From positions 1 through 38,786 of the forward strand of contig CALVBH010000069.1 in assembly GCA_944325765.1 (NCBI GenBank): DNA of 38,786 nt. The letters run 5' to 3'. Numbering within the stretch: position 1 is the stretch's first letter; the number at the start of each line of letters is the position of its first letter. Below the pieces are notes generated by a model. The model saw nothing but the letters and a program-made list of their open reading frames with translations. It did not search any database and was not told the DNA's origin. Below are positions 23,574-32,410 of this stretch, piece after piece. Source of the DNA: an uncultured Bacteroidales bacterium (lineage in GTDB: Bacteria; Bacteroidota; Bacteroidia; Bacteroidales; UBA932). The translations under genes and the position numbers were made by a program.

Positions 23574-24797
23574 ATGATACCAGAAATCAGAATATCGGAC
23601 TATGACTACTGCCTCCCGGACGAACGGATAGCGAAATACCCGCTTCCGCAAAGGGACATGTCCAAACTGCTGTGCTACCGGCACGGAAAAGTCTCCGGAC
23701 ATACCTTCAGGGAAATCGTGGATTTCATACCGGATAATTCCATAATGGTCTTCAACGACACGAAAGTAGTCCCGGCCAGGCTGCATTTCCAGCGGGAGAC
23801 AGGAGCCCACATAGAAATTTTCTGTCTGGAGCCGGCCAGTCCTCCGGAATACAGCCGGATTTTCGCCGAAACGGCTTCCTGCCGGTGGAAATGCATCGTA
23901 GGCAACATTAAACGCTGGAAATCCGATGTACTGCATCTTTACAATCCGGAAAATGACCCCGAAGTTCTCTCTCTCGGTCTCGAAGCCGTGCTGGTAGAGC
24001 GTGAGCAGGAAACGGCCGTGGTGGAATTCTCCTGGTCCGGAGGACTGCCTTTTTCGCGGGTTCTCGAAATCTGCGGCAGTGTACCTATCCCGCCCTATCT
24101 TGACCGGGATTCGGAGGCTGTAGATACTGAACGTTACCAGACTCTGTATGCAAAATACCGCGGTTCGGTAGCTGCCCCTACTGCGGGACTGCATTTTGCC
24201 GAAGAGGAACTGACAGCGATAAAAAACAAGGGGACGGATATGGAAAATGTCTGTCTTCACGTCGGTGCCGGAACATTCCTGCCGGTAAAATCCGAGCTTG
24301 TTTCGGGCCACAGAATGCACAGGGAGCCCTTTATAGTGAAAAAATCCCTCATAGAGAAACTCATCGGCCGCAGGAAACCCGTCACTGCTGTAGGAACTAC
24401 TTCCGTGCGAACTCTGGAATCATTGTATTATACAGGAGTAAGCTGTATCGAAAAAGGCTGGCCTGAAGATGTGTCGCAGTGGGCACCCTATGAACGCGAG
24501 TATCCCTATACTACGGATGAAGCCCTTCAAGCCATCGTCTCTTATCTGAATGACCATGCGCTCGATGAACTGAAGACCGCCACGAGAATCATCATCGTCC
24601 CTGGATTCGATTTCCGTATCACCGATATTCTCGTGACCAATTTCCATCAGCCCCAAAGCACTCTGCTTCTGCTGATTTCGGCATTTACGGGAGGCGACTG
24701 GAAACGGATTTACAGTTACGCTCTGGAGCACGGCTTCAGGTTTCTCAGCTATGGCGACAGCTCCATTCTGTTCCGTGATCCGTCCCCGCAGGAATGA
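23574..24797 (+). CDS. queA: S-adenosylmethionine:tRNA ribosyltransferase-isomerase QueA
   Basis: A 407-residue QueA, which transfers the ribosyl group of S-adenosylmethionine to preQ1 at tRNA position 34, forming epoxyqueuosine. Family signatures are the start ISDYDYCLPDERIAKYPL, then MVFNDTKVVPARL, VPIPPYLDR, APTAGLHF, HVGAGTFLPVK, VGTTSVRTLESL and the C-terminal TNFHQPQSTLLLLISAF. It is somewhat longer than the common ~350 residues because of an insert around the region CIEKGWPEDVSQWAPYE. The ATG at 23574 matches the family N-terminus; an in-frame upstream extension from 23463 covers operator site 5 and is rejected. It follows the AT-rich operator region and may be co-regulated by the XRE protein. 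Confidence 0.93.
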   Translation: MIPEIRISDYDYCLPDERIAKYPLPQRDMSKLLCYRHGKVSGHTFREIVDFIPDNSIMVFNDTKVVPARLHFQRETGAHIEIFCLEPASPPEYSRIFAETASCRWKCIVGNIKRWKSDVLHLYNPENDPEVLSLGLEAVLVEREQETAVVEFSWSGGLPFSRVLEICGSVPIPPYLDRDSEAVDTERYQTLYAKYRGSVAAPTAGLHFAEEELTAIKNKGTDMENVCLHVGAGTFLPVKSELVSGHRMHREPFIVKKSLIEKLIGRRKPVTAVGTTSVRTLESLYYTGVSCIEKGWPEDVSQWAPYEREYPYTTDEALQAIVSYLNDHALDELKTATRIIIVPGFDFRITDILVTNFHQPQSTLLLLISAFTGGDWKRIYSYALEHGFRFLSYGDSSILFRDPSPQE

Positions 24798-24815
24798 TTT
24801 TGACTGCCGGGTTTC

Positions 24816-24846
24816 ATTGATTATTCATGGGGAAATGCTATATTTG
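24816..24846 (+). promoter_or_regulatory. Promoter for the acyltransferase gene
   Basis: ATTG (24816-24819, one mismatch), a 19-bp spacer, then TATATTTG (24839-24846) followed by C, a perfect -7 element. The predicted start (about 24853) lies downstream of an in-frame ATG at 24827, which supports the ATG at 24875 as the true start of translation. Confidence 0.6.
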
Positions 24847-24874
24847 CATATTGCTGACGATAAGAAAACCAGTT

Positions 24875-26062
24875 ATGATAGATTTGTCGGAATTTGAAAG
24901 CATCAGTCCGTATACTGATGAGGAAGCCGTAAAGGCTCTGAATATTGTCGCTGAAAATCCCGTTCTGGAGGAGGTCTCGCAGTATTTTTTCCCTGAAGAA
25001 TCGCCTGATTACCTGAAAAATATCCTCAAGCAGGTGAAAAGCATCGATGATTTCCAGATTATGGTGATGTCGCGGGTCATCGAATGGGTCATAGAGCATA
25101 CTGCGCACAATTTTTCCTACGACGGCATAGCCAATATCGACAAGTCCAGGGGAAAATTCCTGGCATTGTCAAACCATCGCGACATCATCCTCGATCCCGC
25201 CATCACGCAGCTGGTGCTTTACAAAAACGGAATCCCGCTTACGGAAATCGCCGTAGGGGACAATCTTATTACCAACAAGTTCATCGAGTACCTGATCCGT
25301 TCGAACAGGATGATCAAGGTCGTGCGCGGGATTTCCGCCCGTGAACTTTACCTGTCTTCCCAGCTTCTTTCCAAGTATATCCGCCTGAATATCACCGAGC
25401 AGAAAAGTTCCATCTGGCTCGCCCAGCGCCAGGGAAGGACCAAGGACGGGGAGGACATTACCGAGCAGGGCCTGCTCAAGATGCTGGATATGAGCGGTTC
25501 AGCCGATTTCAGGAAGAATTTTGAAGAGCTCAATATCATTCCGCTCAGTATTTCATACGAATACGAACCGTGCGATGTTCTCAAGGCCAGGGAGTTGCTT
25601 ATTTCCAGAACGCAGAAGTATGTCAAGGCGCCGGGAGAGGACCTGAACAGCATCCTGACGGGTATCAAGCAGCAGAAGGGCAACATCCATCTGAACATCG
25701 GCCTGCCTCTTTCATCCGAGGAGATAGAAAAGGCCTCGCTATGCGACAAGAACGACCGTTACCAGTGGATCCGCCATGCAGTCGACCTTCGTGTCATAAA
25801 CGGCTACAAACTCTGGAAGACGAATTATATGGCTTACGATATTGCCTTCAAGACTTCCAAATACAGCGACCGGTATTCTCCTGAAGACGTCAGCCGGTTT
25901 ACGGATTACATGGAGCATCAACTCGATACCGTGGAGCCTGGTCTCAATCGCGACGACCTTCGCGAAATTTTCCTGAAAATCTATTCGAATCCGGTTCTGT
26001 CCAAGGAATTGCTTGCCGAAAAGGCGGAGTTGCCGGGCTGGAAACTTCAGTGGGGGCGTTAG
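24875..26062 (+). CDS. PlsC-like glycerol-phosphate/lysophosphatidate acyltransferase
   Basis: A 395-residue protein of the Bacteroidetes acyltransferase group related to 1-acyl-glycerol-3-phosphate acyltransferases, presumably in phospholipid synthesis. The active-site block is FLALSNHRDIILDPA (about residues 95-109). Here the histidine H101 is separated from D107 by five residues, while the classical motif is HX4D; D103 also lies close. Downstream are IKVVRGISARELYLSSQLLSKYI and SIWLAQRQGRTKDG, corresponding to the glycerol-phosphate-binding and basic motifs. No clear transmembrane segment is seen. The start is set by the promoter at 24816-24846. A strong terminator follows immediately. Confidence 0.75.
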   Translation: MIDLSEFESISPYTDEEAVKALNIVAENPVLEEVSQYFFPEESPDYLKNILKQVKSIDDFQIMVMSRVIEWVIEHTAHNFSYDGIANIDKSRGKFLALSNHRDIILDPAITQLVLYKNGIPLTEIAVGDNLITNKFIEYLIRSNRMIKVVRGISARELYLSSQLLSKYIRLNITEQKSSIWLAQRQGRTKDGEDITEQGLLKMLDMSGSADFRKNFEELNIIPLSISYEYEPCDVLKARELLISRTQKYVKAPGEDLNSILTGIKQQKGNIHLNIGLPLSSEEIEKASLCDKNDRYQWIRHAVDLRVINGYKLWKTNYMAYDIAFKTSKYSDRYSPEDVSRFTDYMEHQLDTVEPGLNRDDLREIFLKIYSNPVLSKELLAEKAELPGWKLQWGR

Positions 26063-26068
26063 TCTTTT

Positions 26069-26096
26069 ATCCGGGGCGGGTCCCCGGATTTTTTAT
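26069..26096 (+). terminator. Rho-independent terminator after the acyltransferase gene
   Basis: Perfect 8-bp stem ATCCGGGG / CCCCGGAT with a 5-nt loop, followed by a T-rich tract (TTTTTATTT), starting 7 bp after the stop codon. Confidence 0.9.
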
Positions 26097-26193
26097 TTAC
26101 ACTTTTAGTTAACATAATATAAATTGTATGACGAAAATGTTTCTTTCCGCGAACTCACTTTATCTTGTCTGACGGATAATTCCGGGATTTTTA

Positions 26194-26201
26194 TATCTTT
26201 G
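26194..26201 (+). promoter_or_regulatory. -7 promoter element of the 138-residue protein gene
   Basis: TATCTTTG followed by CA is a perfect TAnnTTTG. The predicted start (about 26208) is only about 3 nt before the ATG at 26211, which suggests a leaderless or nearly leaderless mRNA. Confidence 0.5.
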
Positions 26202-26210
26202 CAGACTGAG

Positions 26211-26627
26211 ATGGAAAAGGTCCGCTACAGAAAAACATTTGCAGGTGTCATTGCGATTATCGCAGTGGCATTTTTCATGTCCGGAATACTGAGCCGCGAA
26301 CCTGCCGGAAACAGTCCGCACACCGGCGAAGATCTCCATTCATTCAACGGACTGATTGCCTACAACGCACTGAACGGCACTGCTGAAGAAATTCACACGG
26401 CCGACCGTCAGGTCGTAGCCTTCAGAAATTCATTCCAGAATTCCGGATACAATACGGCTGCATCGAAACGGCCTGTTCCGAATTGGTTCAAATGGTCGCT
26501 CGAAAATCCTTCAATCAGCTGTTATTCGACCAAATACTATTTTCTCAGCCATAATTCCGAGTTTTTGTCCGGAGGCTTGCTTTCGGCCTCGGAACGGATT
26601 CATCTGCTCCGGATACTGATAATTTAA
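26211..26627 (+). CDS. Unrecognised small exported or membrane-anchored protein
   Basis: A 138-residue protein I do not recognise. It begins MEKVRYRKTFAG followed by a hydrophobic segment GVIAIIAVAFFMSGIL (about residues 12-27), which is either an uncleaved anchor or a signal peptide. The remainder is polar, rich in Asn, Ser and Tyr, with a distinctive central stretch VAFRNSFQNSGYNTAASKRPVP and a second segment NWFKWSLENPSISCYSTKYYF. The C-terminus SERIHLLRILII is basic and hydrophobic. The ATG at 26211 is chosen because it follows the perfect -7 element at 26194; a longer in-frame start at 26124 precedes that promoter. Base composition resembles neighbours. No function is assigned. Confidence 0.55.
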   Translation: MEKVRYRKTFAGVIAIIAVAFFMSGILSREPAGNSPHTGEDLHSFNGLIAYNALNGTAEEIHTADRQVVAFRNSFQNSGYNTAASKRPVPNWFKWSLENPSISCYSTKYYFLSHNSEFLSGGLLSASERIHLLRILII

Positions 26628-26744
26628 CGGCTGCTCCTCCCCACAGGAGGTGCTCCAAAGTGACTATTGACCGCCCGCGAAGACTCCGGAAGTGGTCGCA
26701 GAATTTATAACAAAAAAGTTAAATTATCAGTAAATAAATTAATT

Positions 26745-27191
26745 ATGGAAAAAGAATTTAGCAGAGTACGCTCTGCACAGGATATTATCGTGTCATTGAT
26801 TCTCATCGTAGGCGGAGCCGTTCTGGTAGCCATGCCTACATCGCAGTCCGTCAACATCGTGGGATTTTTCCTGATTTTCGCAGGACTCATCCTCGTTTTC
26901 GTGCTTAAAACCTGTTACAGACTCGACGGTACCAGGGAAACATATAAAAAGTCGGAAAAATTCTTCGCGCAGAGCAAGAAAGATTCATTTACGGCAGCCT
27001 TGAATTCCGACCCGTCAAAAATCGATATGGCAGAAGAAAACAAAGGCAACGGACTGAGAGTCGACGTTTTCTACAGTACGAAGACAGGAAAGGCCTACTG
27101 CCGTCTGTATGAATACATTCCGTACCGCTATGAGCCTTGTACTCCGTATTATGAATTCCCTGTAGAAAAGGTAGAGAACCTCATCAAATAA
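26745..27191 (+). CDS. Unrecognised two-helix membrane protein
   Basis: A 148-residue protein of unknown function. Two adjacent hydrophobic helices lie at about residues 14-33 (DIIVSLILIVGGAVLVAM) and 38-56 (VNIVGFFLIFAGLILVFVL), joined by a short polar turn, giving a hairpin with both ends on the same side. The C-terminal 90 residues are soluble and charged, with the segment LRVDVFYSTKTGKAYCRLYEY and a Pro/Tyr-rich end YRYEPCTPYYEFPVEKVENL. The ATG at 26745 is preferred over an upstream in-frame start at 26667. The 117-bp gap before it has no perfect promoter, so it may be transcribed with the preceding gene. A bidirectional terminator follows. Confidence 0.6.
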   Translation: MEKEFSRVRSAQDIIVSLILIVGGAVLVAMPTSQSVNIVGFFLIFAGLILVFVLKTCYRLDGTRETYKKSEKFFAQSKKDSFTAALNSDPSKIDMAEENKGNGLRVDVFYSTKTGKAYCRLYEYIPYRYEPCTPYYEFPVEKVENLIK

Positions 27192-27255
27192 TTTTACGGG
27201 CGTCAAAAGAATTTGTGCGGAATCTCCGCCTTCATCCGTCCGTTATAATGAACTG

Positions 27256-27297
27256 AAAAAAAGTCAGGACCGGTAATTTCCGATCCTGACTTTTTTT
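27256..27297. terminator. Bidirectional terminator between convergent genes
   Basis: A7-GTCAGGA on the left and TCCTGAC-T7 on the right form a 7-bp stem extended by A/T pairs, with an inner CGG/CCG pairing beyond a C/A mismatch and a TAATTT loop. The A-run on one side and T-run on the other make it work on both strands, between the 148-residue protein gene (+) and the DUF5723 gene (-). Confidence 0.9.
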
Positions 27298-27316
27298 CAT
27301 ATACAGGGTCTCTCCC

Positions 27317-28798
27317 CTATCTGTTTCTTCTCGCCTCTTTCCTTTCCATCCTCTTCTCTATTCTGGCCTGGCCTTTTTCATCGTATTTGTTTCCGAGAGC
27401 GATGTAGCAGCCGAAACGGATGTTGAAATTCGCCTCATTTACAGGCAACACGGGAAGGTTGAAACCCCCTATCGGCAGATTCGTCACCTCCATAAAGGTA
27501 TAGTCGCTTCCGATGAAGCACCCTATGCCGGAGCGCGGTATGAGTTCCAGAATCCAGCCTATGGACTTCGAGGCATTCAGCATCGAATAGTTGACTCCGA
27601 TGTTGAGCCATTTGCCCGGACGGGCATTCAGAGCCAGCGTAAGCTCGTTGCGGGTGCTCGTGTACCCGAACTTGGCATTGTAGAGCAGTCCGAGACTCAT
27701 TCTGTTCCAGAGGAACGGTATTTCGGCTCCTATGTACAGGTTCGGCCTGATACGGGACTTGAGAGCGGCTTTGTCAGAAACCTCTTCAAAATTAAGGATT
27801 TCCATCATATCTTCGGTAATCTTGTCGAGAGTCTCCTGATAATTCAGGTCTTCGCCGAAAGTGACATCGTTGAAGCCTTCGAACTCGGTCGACGCGCCAG
27901 AGCGGAAGCGCTGGATGGCGTCGGCCCTGTAATTGATAAAGCCCAAATCGGTAACGGCAGCGGAAATCCTGACACTGTCGAAGAACCGGTTTATATAATA
28001 GCGGTATTCCAGACCCAGATCGAAAGCCGCACCCATTCCGGCGAGACCTATGGCTGAAGTGTTGAAATCGTATCCGAAAGAATTGTCCTCAAGAGTCACG
28101 TCCATACCTTTCATAGCGAGATATGCGGATGCATCGGCGGAAACGGCCCATTTGTCGGAAGCCATCCTCAGATTCAGATTGTCGACCCTTACGTCTGCCC
28201 TGTCGATGGCTGCCAGAAACTTGACTCTGGCTCCGGCACGCAGTCCTTTCAGCAGATCGGAGAAATCATGCGAGTAGCCGAGCGAGGCTTCAAGGTAAGC
28301 GTTCTGGATGATGCTCAGGTCCTTTATATGATATTCCTGTGGATCGGAGGACGCGCCTTTCTTCAGGAAAGTGAAAAGTTCCTTGGGAATATTCGCCTCG
28401 GCATCCACCTTGACTCCGAGTCCTATGGACCAGAAGCTGTTCTTCCCGGTAAAGAAACCGATGTTCAGAATATCCATATCCACATCTACGTCGAGATGCG
28501 GGTTGGCAGGAAGGCTGTTAAGGAATGAGTCTGCCGATATGTCCGGATGCATGAAAGTGAGCAATGTCCCGTCTGCGGACGGATACAGGAAATTTGACAT
28601 TCCGATATTGCTTGTCAGCCCCGCCGACATGTTCGTCAATGGAGTGAATCCCAGATATGAAGACCTGGGGACGAATGCCGGATTCAGCTTGTTCCTGTAC
28701 GGAGAATACTCCGAGAAATAGCTTCCTTTCAAGGCCTGTCCGCCCGCAACGAGCGGGAACAGACACAATACAGATAATAGAATATATAACTTTTTCAT
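27317..28798 (-). CDS. DUF5723-like outer-membrane protein
   Basis: A 493-residue protein of the Bacteroidetes family I take to be DUF5723. The signal peptide is MKKLYILLSVLCLFPLVAGG. The mature part begins with the typical NPAFVPRSSYLGFTPLTNM segment. Alternating strands and glycine turns (NIGFFTGKNSFWSIGLGVKVDAEANIP, GLEYRYYINRFFDSVRIS) and a late segment GCYIALGNKYDEKGQ suggest an outer-membrane barrel related in layout to the PorP/FadL-like proteins. The C-terminus is an unusual basic tail (ARIEKRMERKEARRNR) rather than a terminal phenylalanine. It lies 27 bp after the gene for the large repeat lipoprotein and is probably co-transcribed with it. Confidence 0.65.
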   Translation of the reverse strand: MKKLYILLSVLCLFPLVAGGQALKGSYFSEYSPYRNKLNPAFVPRSSYLGFTPLTNMSAGLTSNIGMSNFLYPSADGTLLTFMHPDISADSFLNSLPANPHLDVDVDMDILNIGFFTGKNSFWSIGLGVKVDAEANIPKELFTFLKKGASSDPQEYHIKDLSIIQNAYLEASLGYSHDFSDLLKGLRAGARVKFLAAIDRADVRVDNLNLRMASDKWAVSADASAYLAMKGMDVTLEDNSFGYDFNTSAIGLAGMGAAFDLGLEYRYYINRFFDSVRISAAVTDLGFINYRADAIQRFRSGASTEFEGFNDVTFGEDLNYQETLDKITEDMMEILNFEEVSDKAALKSRIRPNLYIGAEIPFLWNRMSLGLLYNAKFGYTSTRNELTLALNARPGKWLNIGVNYSMLNASKSIGWILELIPRSGIGCFIGSDYTFMEVTNLPIGGFNLPVLPVNEANFNIRFGCYIALGNKYDEKGQARIEKRMERKEARRNR

Positions 28799-28825
28799 AA
28801 TGCTGTCTGGATTTAATTCGGGGAA

Positions 28826-31800
28826 CTAAAGGTTTTCATCCTGATTTTCGCTTTTTCCCAGTGAACTGATGTCCACAGTCACGCCTCCCGGCACTTTCGC
28901 TTTCAGCGTGGCCTGTACAAAGGACTCTGTCGTCACCGGTTCTCCGGACATGTTGCCGGAAGACACTTCGAAATTCAGCTTGATGTAGCTCAGATCCGTT
29001 CCGTCCGCGCCTTCCTCCAGTTTCAATATGAAATCGATATCGGAAACCGAAGGATTGTTCGCACTCCCTGCCTGAATCTCCATCGTCAGAGGTTCGGAAG
29101 GAATTACATTTTTGTCGGAATCGAGAAGCACGGCTGTCATGGTGAGCTGCAGAGGAAGGGTCGACTCTACCTGGCCGCTCAGGCCGAGGGAGTTCATATT
29201 CAGAAGTTCTCCCAGAATATCCGGAAGGAGTCCGTCATCCCCGCTTTCTCCGGAATTTCCGCCGGATTCATCCGATGTCTTGTCTTCCGGATAAGTGTAA
29301 TCCATGGCTATCCTCATGTCCTCTCCGAATTCCAGCGGAGCGACCACATCGTATGCGAGTTCCAGCGTATATGGCGTCCCGTCCACGATTTCTACAGTCG
29401 AAAGTTCTTCTGAAACGGTGCCTGCATCTATTTTTATGTCTATCCTGTCAGGCAGGTCGGCCAAAAGAGACGCTATGTCGGCCTCGATCCATTTTCCGCC
29501 GGCAGGGACACCTTTATCGCTTCCGCTGACATAGAATACGGTCGTTTCAGCTTCGTTTATGGAAGCAGCAGGGTCCAGACTGATGGAGATTTCCTGCGTC
29601 TTTCCGTCATCCGCCACATTATCATAATACGGGATCAGCTGCAGAGTCCCTTCGACAGGTATTCCCAGATTGGTCTTCACTGTCAGGACTACATAAGGAT
29701 TCGCCAGATCCAGGGTAAAGTCCGCGTCCTGGAGTATGTCCGGCAATTCGCTCTTGATATCGATGCTCTGGTTTGCATCTTCCGTATTGAGACGGTAATC
29801 CACATAGCCGGTCACTTTGGAAATACGGACAGGAATCTCCCCTGTTACGGAAACGTTTATGTTCCCCGTCAGTTCCTCCACATCTATGGACGGCTCGTCC
29901 ACGGAAACGCTTCCGTCGACGGAAATCTCTACCGTATACGGCCCTGTCTGGTCAAGATTCAGATCCTTCAGGTTCAGTTCGGTGATGATTATGGGCTCTG
30001 GCGAAAAATGCCCGTCCGCATCGAGTTCGCCTGAGATATGAAGGATATTGTTCTGGTTTTCATCCGCATATCTGCTGTCCACCACGATTTCAGGAGGAAG
30101 TACGACATCGACATTGAATTTCACCGGAGCATTCATATCCGGAATGTTTGCGGCATCCATCGACAGGTCGAGGGCGGTTCCGCTGAGGTAAACCCTGTCT
30201 ATGGACACGAGTTCATCCGGAAGATTCCCGAAATCGAAAAGCGTGAAGGTCGTTTTCTGTTCGAAATCCGTTTCGAACTTGTCGATGGCCACGCTTGCGA
30301 CCGTCACTTCCTGGATTTCGGCCTTGATGCCGATTTCGCTGTCCAGTACTGCCTGGATATCTCCGCTGGTTACCGTACCGTCTGCTGCGGCAGGAACCGC
30401 CTCCACGTTTCCGGTGATGGAAACTTTTCCGGAAGCCGTGTATTTGCCGGCCTGATTCTGTTCAGGCGTGATGTCTAAAGAAGCTATCGGAAGGCGGATT
30501 TCCTTCGGAATGGCATCGTTGAATGTTATGGAGTGTGTCAGAGGATCATAACCGGCATCTATGGCAGCATCCCCGAAAACAAGCATTTCAGGAAATTTCA
30601 GGACCAGATTGTCTCCCTTCAGTTCTATCCCCTCGACAGAAGGCAGCGAGGTCTGTATCAACACTTCAGGCGCACCTTCCGGAATCACGGTTATGTTCCC
30701 TATGTCCTTGACGCCGTCAGGAAGCTCCACTTCGACTGTTTCTTCCTTTTCCACCTCGTAAACCACCGGGTCCACCTGCAGCGTATAATCCTTTATTACA
30801 AGATTGTCTGTCGAAATGTTTACGGTAATGTCGCTGTTACCGGCGGCAGCCTGCCGCAATTCCGACAGGGACACCTCGCCCGAAGCCGTCGCCACCGCCT
30901 GCACCGTCACCGTTTCGTCGATGGTAATCTGATTGTCCACCACCTCCGGTGGCAACACTTTCTCGACCGGAATGCTTATTGTCTGGTCCCGGGTAATATT
31001 GAGCCCTGATACGGTATAGGTATTGCCGCTGCCGAATGCCGGGGATTCCACGATGTCAGGGAAGGTTATTATCAGACTGTTCAACTCCGTAGAGAGCCCT
31101 TTGATATTGCTCAGGGACCCTGCGGAAATGCTGATGTCTATGCTCGACCCTGACTCCATTCTGATTTCGGGAACCGCCCTGACCGTAATGTCATCCGGCA
31201 GGGATATTGGCTCGAGAGCGAAATCGATATCCTGATTTTCATTTACTTCCACAGGCTTGATTCCGAAAGTCATATCGCTGATGCTGAAGTCAGTCACCGA
31301 AACCTCGAGCAATATGCCGAAGGCTCCGCCGGCATTGCTGATCGTCTCCCTGTCTGTCGTAAAAGTGCCGTCGAAGTAAGTGCCGCCTTCGGCACTTATA
31401 GTCGCGGTTTTGTCGAGTGTGGTAGTGTTTCCGTCCGTCGTACAGTCACCGCTGTCCAATACCAGTTCTTCTATCGGGAATACGGCCGAATCCTCGAACC
31501 CGTTTTCCGAAGACAGTTTCATGGAACTCAGATCCACTGTCCCGAGTCCGCCCTCGAATTTCAAAAGGCCGCTCAGATCCAGGCTTATGTCAGGTATGAT
31601 GCTGCCGGAGCCGCCTTCGAGGTCGAAGAAAGGATTGATAAGTTTCAGAGTCACGCGGATTCCGGTCTTTTCAGGATCGAAACGGACGCTGCTTATGCCG
31701 GTGATATTGCCGCTGAATGTCGTCTTTATCGAGAAATCGGTGTTTCCGTCGAATCTCAGATTTTCCCCGGCGATATCATTGATTTGCGACCCGGGCAAAG

Positions 31801-32410
31801 AGTATGGACCGTCAGGGATAAGGTCGGCGTAGGCTGAAAGATCCACGATGTCCGGGAACTCTATCGTCCTGGAACCTCCGGCAGACAAGGTCAGTTCGCC
31901 GTCGTCCGGGATGTATTCCGACAGATTCGTGCTGAAAGTCTGCTGCGGGATATCCGCGGAAAGATCTATTTCAGGCAGGGCCACATTATCGAAAACAATG
32001 CTGCTTTCTATGTTTTCCGGGCCGAATGAAGTGCCCTTGATATCCGCGAAGTCTATCGGGATTTCGATATTTATGTCGTCTATGACGATATCGTCGATAT
32101 TGTTTTCCAGTTCTTCCGACAGGTTCGGGATATCGTCATTGAAATTGAATTCATCGGAAAATTCTATCCGGTACTTTCCGTCGGCGCCCGATGTCAGGAA
32201 TTCGAACTCATCCTCGGACAGAAAAGTGGAGAATTTCATTTTTTCGGTACTGCCAAGCGGAAAAACGAGGGCGTCTCCGCCGAAGGAAACAGTCGTGTCG
32301 ATCTCTTTGGCAAGATCATATTCTTCATTCACGCATGACTGCGGCAGAACAAAAAGGAAGGCAGCGGCTGCAAGACCTGATACTGTCTTCGATAAAAGAT
32401 GTTTTACCAT
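28826..32410 (-). CDS. Large acidic repeat-containing lipoprotein of unknown function
   Basis: A 1194-residue protein with no family name I can assign. A signal peptide ends FLFVLPQSC, with the probable lipidated cysteine at 26, followed by VNEEYD; acidic residues just after the cysteine are typical of surface-exported lipoproteins in this phylum. The protein is strongly acidic, rich in Asp, Glu, Ile, Val and Ser, almost free of cysteine, and built of short beta strands. At least two diverged copies of a ~145-residue module are visible (about 405-548 and 568-715), and a third candidate at 731-876. A Ser/Gly/Asp-rich linker lies at about 1043-1060. It precedes the DUF5723 barrel gene by 27 bp, which suggests a joint complex at the outer membrane. 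It could be an adhesin-like or assembly scaffold; this is inference. Confidence 0.75.
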   Translation of the reverse strand: MVKHLLSKTVSGLAAAAFLFVLPQSCVNEEYDLAKEIDTTVSFGGDALVFPLGSTEKMKFSTFLSEDEFEFLTSGADGKYRIEFSDEFNFNDDIPNLSEELENNIDDIVIDDINIEIPIDFADIKGTSFGPENIESSIVFDNVALPEIDLSADIPQQTFSTNLSEYIPDDGELTLSAGGSRTIEFPDIVDLSAYADLIPDGPYSLPGSQINDIAGENLRFDGNTDFSIKTTFSGNITGISSVRFDPEKTGIRVTLKLINPFFDLEGGSGSIIPDISLDLSGLLKFEGGLGTVDLSSMKLSSENGFEDSAVFPIEELVLDSGDCTTDGNTTTLDKTATISAEGGTYFDGTFTTDRETISNAGGAFGILLEVSVTDFSISDMTFGIKPVEVNENQDIDFALEPISLPDDITVRAVPEIRMESGSSIDISISAGSLSNIKGLSTELNSLIITFPDIVESPAFGSGNTYTVSGLNITRDQTISIPVEKVLPPEVVDNQITIDETVTVQAVATASGEVSLSELRQAAAGNSDITVNISTDNLVIKDYTLQVDPVVYEVEKEETVEVELPDGVKDIGNITVIPEGAPEVLIQTSLPSVEGIELKGDNLVLKFPEMLVFGDAAIDAGYDPLTHSITFNDAIPKEIRLPIASLDITPEQNQAGKYTASGKVSITGNVEAVPAAADGTVTSGDIQAVLDSEIGIKAEIQEVTVASVAIDKFETDFEQKTTFTLFDFGNLPDELVSIDRVYLSGTALDLSMDAANIPDMNAPVKFNVDVVLPPEIVVDSRYADENQNNILHISGELDADGHFSPEPIIITELNLKDLNLDQTGPYTVEISVDGSVSVDEPSIDVEELTGNINVSVTGEIPVRISKVTGYVDYRLNTEDANQSIDIKSELPDILQDADFTLDLANPYVVLTVKTNLGIPVEGTLQLIPYYDNVADDGKTQEISISLDPAASINEAETTVFYVSGSDKGVPAGGKWIEADIASLLADLPDRIDIKIDAGTVSEELSTVEIVDGTPYTLELAYDVVAPLEFGEDMRIAMDYTYPEDKTSDESGGNSGESGDDGLLPDILGELLNMNSLGLSGQVESTLPLQLTMTAVLLDSDKNVIPSEPLTMEIQAGSANNPSVSDIDFILKLEEGADGTDLSYIKLNFEVSSGNMSGEPVTTESFVQATLKAKVPGGVTVDISSLGKSENQDENL
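29783..31198 (-). repeat. Diverged protein-level repeats inside the large lipoprotein gene
   Basis: Codons 405-548, 568-715 and 731-876. The first two align around DDITVRAVPE / DIGNITVIPEG, LSNIKGLSTELNSLIITFPD / LPSVEGIELKGDNLVLKFPE, ISIPVEKVLPPE / IRLPIASLDITPE and TVQAVATASGEV / SGKVSITGNVEAV. The third shares LPPEIV and the HISGELDADG / ITELNLKDL pattern but is weaker. DNA identity is low, so these are old duplications. Confidence 0.55.

Noticed and set aside
26636-26650. Hairpin CCTCC-N5-GGAGG after the 138-residue protein gene.
   Set aside because: Only a 5-bp stem and no T-run follows, so it is not supported as a terminator.
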